Source: Apostichopus japonicus (Eukaryota > Echinodermata > Holothuroidea > Aspidochirotida > Stichopodidae). From it: 64,000 bases of DNA. Shown here in pieces: positions 49,901 through 61,160 of this stretch. Under the pieces are notes generated by a model. That model was not told where the DNA came from. It saw nothing but the letters and a program-made list of their open reading frames with translations, and did no database searches. Every line of letters starts with the position of its first letter. Position 1 is the stretch's first letter. A program made the translations under genes and the position numbers. The DNA lies in assembly GCF_037975245.1 (NCBI RefSeq), contig NC_092582.1:3442501-3506500 (forward strand), in the 5' to 3' direction.

Positions 49901-52900
49901 TGAGCCTATTTTTGGGTGTCAAATAAATCTTCAGTACTATAAAGATTGTCAAAAATGAAATTGGTGACAAATGGCTTTAAATCCTATCCAATTTCATTTG
50001 ATCTGATTGAGTGTAAATTATGAATAATTTGTTAAGCATAGTCTCATAATTTAGTTTGCTTGAAATGTTAAATATGACAAACTCAACTTACTATCTTTAC
50101 TTTCAATTTGCATCTATCATTTTTTTTCTTTTCATTCTTTTGTTATTTTTTTGCTGTTGTAAAGTAATTATACCTTTTTTCATGGATAGTTTTAAGGTAA
50201 AACACAATAAATTACACCTGTTAAACTTTTAAGCAATACAATAGAAAAGCACATTTCAAGCATGTACATTAATACCTACAGTACTTGAATACACACTGTA
50301 CAGTACTTACAATAGTTAACATGTTTCACATCGGTGCTCTTTTAAGTTGAATGCAATCTTTGTTATGACAGTAACAGAACATGTATAAAAATGATCTTAG
50401 CTACCTTTGCAGGTTCTAGGGAGTCGTTTTATGTCCACATTTTGAATTTAGCAGTATGCACTATATTTTCTGTACAAAGTTTTTTATAATTTAAGAAACA
50501 AAATGAAAAGGTATAAAACATTCTGAGTGAATTGAATGTTCTGTACTACTGAATATCTCTCCATATAAGTTGTGTAACAATGTAACCATATTTTTACTAG
50601 TATCGCAATAGGTCAGACATTTTATTCCATATGTTTTGGAGCCCCCTGGTAAATTGTTTTGTCCTTGAAACACTATGCACCTAGCCAATTTGCCCCATAT
50701 TCAGTATATCTGTTTTGCATGTGATAGTCTCATTAAAAATCTGTTGAATTTTTTCGAAAACCTCCTTTGGTTTCCAAGATATACGCATTTGAAGTTTTGA
50801 TAAATCTAGGAAACTCATAAAATATGTGCAAACTCAGGAATGCTGCACTCATCAACATTTCATAGTTTAGCCCTCAATAAGTTAACCTCCTTATTACAAG
50901 CCCACTTATATGTTTTGAATAATTTGGAGTTCCTCTTTTCAATGAAGACAATAAGTTATTTGAAAAAATAGCCTTAGGCTACAAATCTGTGTTCAGTGTC
51001 CTTGAAACGAAGGTTGTAAAAACAAAGGGATAACATAACAGAAAATTAGACAGTCACTCCCATCACATCATCAATGTGCATTATTTGATAGTGTTTATTC
51101 ATAACTAAAACTAGAATTGAGAAAAAAAAACTTATCAAATAGTCAATCTTTGATGGTAGTTGCAGCTATTTTCATTATTTCTACTGCCTATTAGAGTGAT
51201 TTGGTCAATGTTTTTCATAGGAGTCTGTAGACCTTTAAAAGAAGAGATGAAAGAAAGCAAAACAGAGTATCTAGTTACAAATTAGAAAAAAGCAGTTTTA
51301 ATTGTCCCAATCTATATAATAAGTTACCTCAGTAGATAGATTGCGCTGAATAATATCTACTTGTGTGAACCTTGTATACATTTATTTAGTTCCACTCTCA
51401 CCTGTCTCCCAGTCAATATATGCACCTTCCTACCCACCTCAACGACGTGATTGGAATGTTGTATAATTCTGCAAAGCAGCTATCCGTTTATCCTTACTAG
51501 AGATTCTACAGCCCTTCAACGGCACTTCATTCACACGTTACTTAATACTTGTATGTACTGTAGCTAGTGCACGGTACCTTATGAATGTTATAAAGGATAT
51601 CTTCTCATGCAAAGGCATTCAGGTTCATAGGTGCATTCACCTAATAAATTGACTACTGTATACAAAATTGCAAATCAGCTAAAAGCTTAAATTGGGGTAG
51701 CCACCATGACGTGAAGTGCACAGTAAGTTACTAGTCATTCTGATTTTCCCCATATATCTAAATGACGCTGTCTAGCATCGTAAAATATATCCCGTCTGGG
51801 CCGATATAACTTCAGCTCAGAATTTTATTGTAAATAATGATACCTCAGGCAAAGGTACATTCTGCGGTGAGCAGTGTAATATAGTTGTACTCTATGATGA
51901 ACTTGCTTCAATCTGGTAGGACCGTTTGCGAATAGTAATTATAGCAGGCTACTGTACTTTTTTGACATACATTGTTGTTTCAGTTTTACAAGAAAATATC
52001 ACAAGGTTATTATTTGGACATAAAAATATCTTCAATGAAGTAAACAGTCAGTATCTGGTAACCTTAAAGGATGTCCAGGGGAAATAAAGGGATGGCCCAA
52101 TGACTGTATGCTACTCATAGTGAGATAAGAATTGTAGTTTTGTTGCTATGACATCACACCTGTTGCACTTCAAGTTCACTTCACATTTGGTACAATACTC
52201 GTGAACTTCAAAGGTCATCATCTCAAAAGAGACTTTTGAGAGTGAAAGAAAAAGTTCACCATGTGAAAGCATATGTTTCTCTTTTGTTTTGGACTTTCCC
52301 GAAATTAAAAATAGCTAATTGGTTTCATGACCACTGTACTTCTCTTTACAAGGGGTTATGTGGTGATGTAGAACTACTATACTACATGCCTTGGTCATGC
52401 ATGAGGATTATGGATAGTGACAAATTTAAGATCTTGCAATTTAAGAACCACAGTTTGAATGGTTCATATATGTGTTGTCTTCTTTCTTTTTTCATTCATT
52501 TCAATTTAAACCTCTTTTGTATCCGTTGCTTGTGTATTTGTACGATGTGAAAAGTTACGTTGCAAAAACGAGAAGCTACTTTGCTATATAACTACAGTAT
52601 GTTAGTACATGTCATATTTGTGAAGGAGATCTAGTGAGCAGACTGCATATATGAATTTTAGGTTCCATTTTTTTTGTTGCTTTTTCATCTGTTTTCTTAA
52701 AAGCAATCTATATTGCTTTCAAGTATGACAGAACAACCAAATATGATCGTCATATATCAAAAGTATACTTATACTTATACTTATTTTTGTGTCTTTTCTA
52801 TAGCAACATTCTCAACAGACTGCAATATTTATTTATCTAAGTTGTCCATCTGCAATTCCAGGAAATAAAATATTCAGTTATTGAGAGGTCAATTTGGTTT

Positions 52901-53794
52901 GGAGAAAACTAGCTGCTTCTTTTCGCTTTTGGTTAAAAGTAAGGTAACTATTGGTGGACAATGCAGAATTTAAAGCATTCCATGGTCTGTATAGTCACTT
53001 TTATCACCTTGGGCTTAGGTTCATTGGAGAAGATTATGAAAATATTATGAAAATAATAACATATAATGCCACTATTTACAAGTAACTGTTTCCATTCAAT
53101 ACACAACTTTGATGATGTTTGATCAATCAAATTGCCAATATTTTATTGTGATTGATGTGTAGCCACACGTATACTGTATGTGTGTGTGGTTCTCATCCAC
53201 TTTTTTAAGTTTCAGTTAACTAACTTGTTATTGTTACAGATATAACCATGCCGACTAGCTAAAATACACTACCAGCATGTATCTAGAAGGCAAAGCCCAA
53301 TTTGTACAGGTTTTAATGTATTAAACATCACAAAACCTATAGTATATACATGTACTGTATGTATTATCAAAGATGGCAAGATTTACATATTTTAAGTATG
53401 GATATCTCAGTCCTGAACCAATCGCAATTGGTAATTAGCTAGAAGGAAGAAAGTTGTGCAGTCTAGTCTTGGAACAGACTGTACTGTACAAGCATGTATA
53501 CTGATGACAAACCTATAGCATTAATAGAATAGATCAATCAGTTATTAATTGTTGACCTGATTACACATGGTGATTGGTTTGACATACAATTAAGTTTACA
53601 TGCATGGGTGCTCAGGTAGCAATGGATCTGCAGTTTTGACATACTGTACTGCCTGTGTGTGCACTTCCTTGGTATATAAGGTAAATGTCTTCTCTCAATT
53701 CTAACATTGCAGTAGTTAGTGTAACACAATTCCATATAACACAGTCATTAATTGCTGACAGCTTTTATTAGCTAAAACTATAGAGTTGAAACTG

Positions 53795-53872
53795 TAAGGA
53801 TGCCCAGGGGGAAGGGTTTATGTGGGGGTGGGGGCCGGAGGGGGGGACAGAGGGGGCGTGAGGTGGGGAGGT
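53795..53872 (+). repeat. G-rich tract
   Basis: Dense GGGGG and GGGGGGG blocks on the plus strand, with G-quadruplex potential. Confidence 0.75.
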
Positions 53873-56458
53873 GATTCACTGGTTAAGCCAAGTTCTCATG
53901 ATAGAGACATTGGACAAGTAATACTCCAAAACTAAACTGGTTAGGGTATTTACTAATTTATGATGAGATAATAACATGTCTACACTTTACATGCATTCCA
54001 ATGTACTAAGCTTTCAATACTTGGTAGTTACATTACAGCACTGTCCCCCTTGTGACCCACTTTGGAGCCATGCTGACTTCCTTCCCATCTACCATCCTGA
54101 AATTCACAAAGTGTATTCTAGCTGGAATATTCATCTGCTGGAATTTTATTGGCTTTTAGGTTTTCTCACTTACAGGAGGGTTTTGACCTTGTTTATCGAT
54201 AAATTCACCTCTTACAAGTACAGTAAGTTGTAAGCATCCATTGATGTTTCTGATATTTTACAATTTTCATAAGGTTTGTATACTGTACGTGGCTGTTTCC
54301 TACAGTAGGGATGACAGTGTATCCCAAGAGTGTTCTTGAATATATAATAAATTAGCTCAGAGAGATGTTTTTTTCTTAATTAGAGTGCAACAATCACAGT
54401 AAGCTTTAAACCCTTTGACATAAAAACTTAATGTTATGGGGGGAAAAAATTGAAATTTCCTGTAACATTCTATGATGCCATGATTATTTCATGAGATTCA
54501 TTTCCATCTTGTGTCTGCTCAATATTTTTGTGCACGATCGACCATGTTATCAATGTGGAGTGTGCCCATTGGCAAAACTCCCATTGTGATGTCACAATCA
54601 TTCCGTCACCTCGTATCATTATCGATCACTTTAAACAAACACACTCTGTCATATCGAGCTCCCTAGGATGCAATGCCTTCTACCCTGAACTTATATATTC
54701 GAGGGTATAAGGGAATTCTAAGAGCCCCCAAAAAAAACCTAACTTCAATTCATTTCTCACACTCTGGATCAAAGACATTGCCTCAAGACTACTGATTCCC
54801 ATTTCATTTCTTGTTATATCATATTCTTTATCCTGATGACATCACTAGTTGCCATAGAAACCTGAGTAAGTAATAAAGGGAAACAAAAAAATTTCCTGGA
54901 GAAGTGTCTTCCACTTGCAGTTTGTGAAGTGTAATTTCTTAAGTAATCCCTTATTTTGCAGCTTGGAGGGATTACAAGTATTCTGTGACTCGTAAAGTTT
55001 GATAAATATTTCTTTCCGGTTTTGAACGCTGAGACTTTAAAGGTTAAACATGGAAAAAGAAACATTACTCAGACATGAGGCTTATTTACATTTAAGGTAA
55101 AAATGTATTTTGAATAATCATCTTTTCAAAGAAATTTGCTTACTTTTATAATTTGATAATCTGAACTGTTAAAATATGCAATATTTGTGTCTTCGTTGTT
55201 AAAGTGTTGGTTGTTTCCTGAGCGATTTCTGTGAAGTTTTCCGTGAAATTTCCAAAAAGAATAAATAATACCGCAGGTTATTTGCCTCTGCACGTGTGCA
55301 AAACTTAAGATTGCTTTAGCGATACTTGTGTTTTTTATTGCAACAGGGTATTTCCGTTCCTAAAAGTTTTCCATGCCTTTATGGATACTGTAAATGTTCA
55401 AATATTTGATCCACTTTGCTATGACACTGACCATGTTACCATAATAATGAAGTTTTTGACTAGTTTCATTTCAAATAATTAGTTTCTTTTCAAAGAATAA
55501 AGCAAAAGTAGAGTTTCTTGAAACAATTTTGATCGACATTTTGGTTGCAACCGATAATACTGTGAAAAAAAGGTTTCCAGGAAACACTTTTTTTTTAATT
55601 CAATGGTTAATTTATATCAAATATAAATTTGTGTGGTGAAAAGTACTAGGATGTTATCTAAGACCTGTTTACACTTGAGAACGAGCACAGTGATGAACCG
55701 TGGCCTCTAGGTACGATTTGTAACTAGTGTGTTAACTCGGATATAATTAGGACCCGGCGCGATAGACTAGGATCAAGGGACTCAGGGGGAGGATCAGATC
55801 CCGTGCTTAAATTTGTAATTATGTAAACGCAGCTCTGGGTTGAGGTGGGATCAACAGTGACCTTAAACTTTCATTGGCTTGTTTCATTGTTGTTTCTTGG
55901 GGGCACATAGCACTAGGTAGTATTGATTTATAGCAGAAACAAGCATCATACAGCTTCTGGTTTGGTGCCTTTACTTTTGGTAAACAAGGGAATTTGCTGT
56001 TTGTTGATTTTGCGAGTGTCTGATATCTAGCAGAGGGTGTAAAGTAAATGCACAGAGGTTGAAAATCAAAATCAAAATCACCTTGTTTTCCGTGTAGCGT
56101 GAGGTCCAAACTGTAATGTAATCGTGGCCTCATTTTGATTGATTGCATTATTCTTTTCAGTAAAAAAAATCAGTAGGTTTGATAAAACTGTTATGGCCAA
56201 ACATAACAAGCTGTTTTGATAGGCGAAGGAAAATGATGAAATATCATTCAATCCAAAACTTCTGCCACTGCCCTTATATTTTGCTTTTCTTGGAATTTTT
56301 TTTTGATAAACAACATTGGAATTTTGTCACTATGGCAAAGATGGTAAAGTATTGTAGAACTCCATACATGCCTATGTCAGCTTGGCGTTACGAAACAGTA
56401 CAATAGAGCATTAGCAATTAATTAGGGATTTGTGACTGTAGACACGCAGGTAATAATT

Positions 56459-56530
56459 TATTCGGTATTGCAATGCAAAATGCTATACACAATGGTCAAA
56501 TTGCTATACATAATTTGTAATTATGTACAG
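56459..56530 (+). repeat. Dispersed element, copy 3
   Basis: ATTTATTCGGTATTGCAATG, then ACAATGGTCAAATTGCTATA, the same orientation as copy 2. Confidence 0.6.
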
Positions 56531-57261
56531 CCAATTCTTTTGCACACTAATAATAGTCTTTTGTACACTAATAATAGTCTATTGTAAGAGAAACTCAGAG
56601 CCTTTCAATCTGTTACAAAAATACTTTCAACACAACCTGACACAACAGAGCTTTTGTGACAGACCTAGTCTAGCAATTTTTTTATTCCCTGGGCAATAAG
56701 TGGATGAAGCAAGAAATATATAAAATATAAAATAAAGGAAGAAGAAGTTTCTTGAATAAACACATATTCCCTCCAGTCAAGCCTCTATTATGAAATGGAG
56801 ATAAAGGCCAAGTTACAAGAAGTTAACAAACCTCAGGTTTGCATTCTGCAGATATTTTTCCAGTTATGTAGTAATATTTATCTCGAGACTAGAAGTTTAT
56901 TTCTTTATAACTGCAGAAGTACATGTTGCCTGAATTGTGTAAAGGCTTCTAGCATTGGATTGTAAAGTGTAACTTTGTGACGTTTTTAACAGCCTTTTAA
57001 ATATTTTTTACTGATTCCTGTGCAAGACTTTGATGTTATTACTCCTAATTGTTCAGCTTGTAGCAAATAGAAAATAATTTCTTTTTGACCTCTTAGGAAG
57101 TTCATACTAGGACAGAAATGACAGGCCTGTTAGTATTATTGATTTACCTACCTGCACATGCTTTTTATCCCTAGTATATTACAGGGAATGATTTAGTGTT
57201 CAAATTTGTGTAGCAGTATTGAAGGCTCTGAAATTTGTCTCTTAATAATAACATACTATGA

Positions 57262-57362
57262 AAATTGTAAAATATTGCTATACATCCTTGAACTTGTATA
57301 GCAATTTGACCATTTTGCAAAGCATTTTTGCGATGCGATATTGGATAAATTATTCCCCGACT
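57262..57362 (-). repeat. Dispersed element, copy 4, just upstream of the GPSM2 exon
   Basis: TAGCAATTTGACCATTTTGC and TTGCGATGCGATATTGGATA. It lies about 125 bp before the GPSM2 exon acceptor. Confidence 0.6.
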
Positions 57363-57486
57363 CCCCCGTACATGCTTTTTTTTCCCCTCAGTATCTATAA
57401 ACATTTTATCAACAGTTACCCAAAATCGACCAAATTGATGTAATTCTGTCATGTTTTGTATAAAATGGCGTCTTCTTCTCTTACAG

Positions 57487-57716
57487 CGCCAGACTATGGA
57501 GGCATCGTGCATGGAGCTGGCTCTGGAGGGAGAGCGGCTATGCAAGCTGGGAAACTGCAGAGAAGCTGTCAGGTACCTCGAGGCTGCCGTCCGTGTCGGT
57601 ACAGATGACCTTCAGACACTCAGTGCCATCTACAGCCAGTTAGGAAATGCTTACTTTTACCTCCAAGATTATCTGAAAGCTTTGACCTACCACAAACATG
57701 ACTTGACACTCGCTAG
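57487..57716 (+). CDS. GPSM2: GPSM2/LGN/Pins exon carrying first TPR region
   Basis: The GPSM family (LGN and AGS3 in vertebrates, Pins in flies) links NuMA/Mud and Inscuteable to GDP-bound G-alpha-i and orients the mitotic spindle. The exon reads MEASCMELALEGERLCKLGN, then CREAVRYLEAAVRVGTDDLQ, LSAIYSQLGNAYFYLQDYLK and HKHDLTLA, nearly identical to the N-terminal TPR repeat of human LGN and fly Pins. The acceptor is CTTCTCTTACAG and the donor GTAGGT. The exon has 76 codons plus two bases (AG), so the next codon is Arg or Ser, as in LGN. The frame is open upstream of the Met (RQT), so an earlier coding exon probably exists. The next exon, expected to encode GEAKASGNLGN-like sequence, is not found before 64,000. 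GPSM1 and GPSM2 cannot be told apart; an invertebrate usually has one. Confidence 0.94.
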
Positions 57717-57742
57717 GTAGGTATCATTAGTTTTCAACAAAT

Positions 57743-58482
57743 GGTATTATTTTTTGGGAGGAGAGGTGGAGGGGGTATTATTTTTTGGGGAAGGGGGTAT
57801 TACTTTTTTTGGGGGAGGGGGTATTACTTTTTTGGGGGGGAGGGGGTATTACTTTTTTGGGGGGAGGGGGTATTACTTTTTGGGGGAGGGGGTATTATTT
57901 TTTGGGGAGGGGGTATTTTTGGGGAGGGGTATTATTTTTGGGGGAGGGGGTATTATTTTTTGGGGAGGGGGTATTATTTTTGGGGGAGTGGTATTATTTT
58001 TGGGGAGGGGTAATATTTTTGGGGGAGGGAATATTATTTTTGGGGGGAAGGGGGTATTATTTTTATTTTTTGGGGGAGGGGGTATTATTTTTTGGGGAGG
58101 GGTATTATTTTTTTGGGGGGAGGGGATATTATTTTTTTGGGGGGAGGGGATATTATTTTTTGGGGGGGAGGGGATATTATTTTTTTGGGGAAGGGGGTAT
58201 TATTTTTATTTTTTGGGGGAGGGGGTATTATTTTTTGGGGAGGGGTATTATTTTTTTGGGGGGAGGGGGTATTACTTTTTTTGGGGAGGAGGTATTACTT
58301 TTTTGGGGGAGGGGGTATTATTTTTTGGGGAGGGGGTATTATTTTTTGGGGGAGGGGGTATTATTTTTGGGGGAGGGGGATTATTTTTTGGGGAGGGGGA
58401 TTGTTTTTTGGGGAGGCGGATTATTTTTGGGGGGTATTATTACTTTATGGGGGAGGGGGTATTATTTTTTGGGGGGAGGGGC
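57743..58482 (+). repeat. G/T-rich minisatellite immediately after the GPSM2 exon
   Basis: About 30 copies of a unit of 21-26 bp, near GTATTATTTTTTGGGGGAGG with extra G. The strand is almost pure G, T and A, with runs of 4-7 G in each unit. It begins 27 bp after the exon end. The long glycine- and phenylalanine-rich open frames in all three plus frames come from the repeat and are not genes. Confidence 0.96.
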
Positions 58483-59814
58483 AATTTCATTTGGTCCCTG
58501 TCAGGTTTACATGGAGTTCGTGGAATTGATGATCAGAGATTACACCACTAAAGTCATGTATAGAGCTGTAAATAGTTAGATACTGGATTTGAAATTTTAG
58601 GAAGGGTTTATTTACTTTGCTCCTCTCTTACCTGTCTGCCACTTCACATCTGCACATTCCCATCTACCTAACTACTGTACACACTGGAAATGTTTTAGCA
58701 CTGCGCCCTCGCTCCCTGGGCACCGCCCACTTACACCTCCTTCCTAATCTACCACGTAGGAAGAAACTACACATTTTTGTTAGCGACTTTTAGGTTACAA
58801 ACTTCTATGATTCTGAATACATCCTGCTACATCTTTTGCTTCAGTTATATTTCGGTTAATCATCACAAACGTTTAACACTAGATAAATGACATGTATATG
58901 AAATCAGGAGTGATGTGTATTGCTTCCTCGCTTACCTGTCTCCCCACAACTTTACCACTTTGCTCTAGTCTTCCTAGAGTGATCTTACAATGGTTAAGTT
59001 TAAGAAAGCAACTGTCATCCTTATTTCAGTCATGTTCACTAAGTGGGAAACTAAAATTATGGAAAAAAAATCAGCAAAACCACTTTCAAAACTGTTCATA
59101 TTTTGCCCATTGTGTGGACAGCAAATGCTATGTGTATCACATAGAGAAGGGGGACTCCTGTTGTGTTATGGGTCTTCAGACTATTCACTAGCTAGTGAAT
59201 TTCACACTTTGCCAGGAGACAAAGAGGCACTTGACATTTCTGCCAGTGGACATTATGACTCTAGACACTTGATAAGTTGAGTAACAATTGTCTGTCAAGA
59301 AATGGCATGGTTTTTGTACCTACACCCTGTAACATGTGCCCCGAATAATTGCTTATAAATTAGCAGATATGAATTGACTTCCTATATAAGTCTTTACAGT
59401 ACTGCATCTGATTTTTGCTAAAATTCAGGTAAATACATTACTTGTAAGTGGAAAACTTGCTTTTAGCCAGTGTACTTGCACTTTATAGCAAGTGGTTAAA
59501 AGCTTGTGAAATTTAATTCTAGGCCTACTGTTATAGTAAACTGTGCTTGATTACCCTGAAACTAGGAATCTTCATTATATGTAGGACACTTTCCGCGTGT
59601 AGAAGAGAGAAAATACTCGCCTTTTGACAAGGTATACCGCTGATTAGAGTAAGTTTAGTTCTGGGTCTAAAAGGTATGCTAAAGTTCCTTTTGACACTAC
59701 ACAGATCCATGGGAATAGCACATGTTAGGGCTGACCATGGCAAGTGTATATAATTTCTAATTGCACACATGAAATTGAGATGATAAGATGAAAACATCAT
59801 AGGATGATGAAAAA

Positions 59815-59965
59815 AAACATGTAGAACATCAGTAAACTAAGAACAATTTAGTAAACTTAGAACATCAGTCAACGTAGAATATCAGTAAACATAGATTATC
59901 AGTACACTTGGACCATCAGAGTAAACTTGAACATCAATAAAGTTGGTACATCTGTAAACAAAGTA
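59815..59965. repeat. Degenerate tandem repeat, unit about 18-20 bp
   Basis: About seven imperfect copies of GAACATCAGTAAACTTA. Confidence 0.75.
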
Positions 59966-61099
59966 AGACGAAAGTTTGAACAATAATAAATTATTTGGAA
60001 AAGCTTTGGTCATTAGGCATGGGTGCCAACAAGGGCCCTTTATTAAATAAACCCTTCCTGAACCTTGTAGTATTTGGACTCCTGAATTTTAACTCAAAAG
60101 TGTTGAGTTAAACAAGTTTTCAATACTTTAACATTGCTTGAATAAATAAGCAAAAAAAGGAAACAAATGAAACAAAAAATAAAGTTATAAATTTAAAAAA
60201 AAATCAAAGAGAAAAGAAAATATATGCTAAACTTGCAGACGTTGTTTTTTGCACCATGGTTAACTTCACTAATTTACCCAAATCATTGCAACTGGAGAAG
60301 TAATTATAAGATTTGGTTAATATAATACTTACCCTTATAATATGTGTTAGACTACAGTACATCAATATGAGATATTTATATAAATCTATATAATTTTAGA
60401 GATAATGGCTTGATACTCTTTGTAACTGTTCATATAAACGCAGACTGTAGCCATCTCTGTGTTAAGTCCTTAGCTCTAATCAAGTCTGCTGCGAGGACGA
60501 TCAATAATTTATCATCTTAAGTCGTCATTAAAAATCTTTGCCAACGCATTCGAGTCTTTTAGCGAAATGCAGACAGATTATACATGGTCAATATTTGTTT
60601 GAGTGAAACTAGGTCAGGTAATGATATGTTAATGTTTCAAGTAAAAGTCCCAGTAGAAATGTGAAAATCATTGATTTTTTTTTTCTTCTTCATCTTCTTG
60701 GTTACCACTGCACAAAACCTGTACACAGGAGAGGATAAGAAAAACAATATTTGATCAGACGTGCTTTGAGATTTGGTATAAATTTATTTTTGGTTCACAT
60801 TTTCCATTTATATAAATATTGTTTATATAAGCATGTGGGTATTTCTGATGCAAGTATGGAGCATAGAGTGAAAGTAAATATGGTTATAAACTCCTTGAAT
60901 AGAGAATGTAGTCCCCATAAAGTAAGTAAAGACAAATACATTTCAGCTGCCAGAGTCTATAGCAATAGCTCTTCGCATACAGTATGCGCTGCACTGCACA
61001 TCCATCTACTAAGACGTACATGCGGTACGTATAAAGTACTTTCAACAAAGTATAACAGAGGCTTTTTCCCACGTTAATTTGGATTTGATGAGGTTTTCA

Positions 61100-61160
61100 A
61101 ATGGAAGAGGGACGGTTTGGTGGGGATGGGGAGGGGTGTGTGGGGTGGGGATGGAGGGGA
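61100..61160 (+). repeat. G-rich tract
   Basis: Repeated GGGGATGGGGAGGGG-like blocks, G-quadruplex capable by composition. Confidence 0.65.

Larger units (their letters stand above)
42900..57470. other. Non-coding; probable GPSM2 upstream region or first intron
   Basis: No exon of a recognised family was found. An ATG frame at 45,808 starts MEDLTDQTVQ and would join the GPSM2 exon in phase 0, but its would-be donor (GTGGAC) is poor, so it is not called. The rest is A+T-rich sequence with the small repeats listed separately. Confidence 0.5.

Noticed and set aside
57741-58579. Long glycine/phenylalanine-rich open frames in all three plus-strand frames
   Set aside because: They are translations of a 21-26-bp G/T-rich minisatellite that lacks stop codons in any frame.
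58990-59280. 96-codon frame with FCPLCGQQMLC, suggestive of a zinc-binding motif
   Set aside because: A single Cys-x2-Cys pair in an intronic frame, with no splice partner or recognised family, is not enough.
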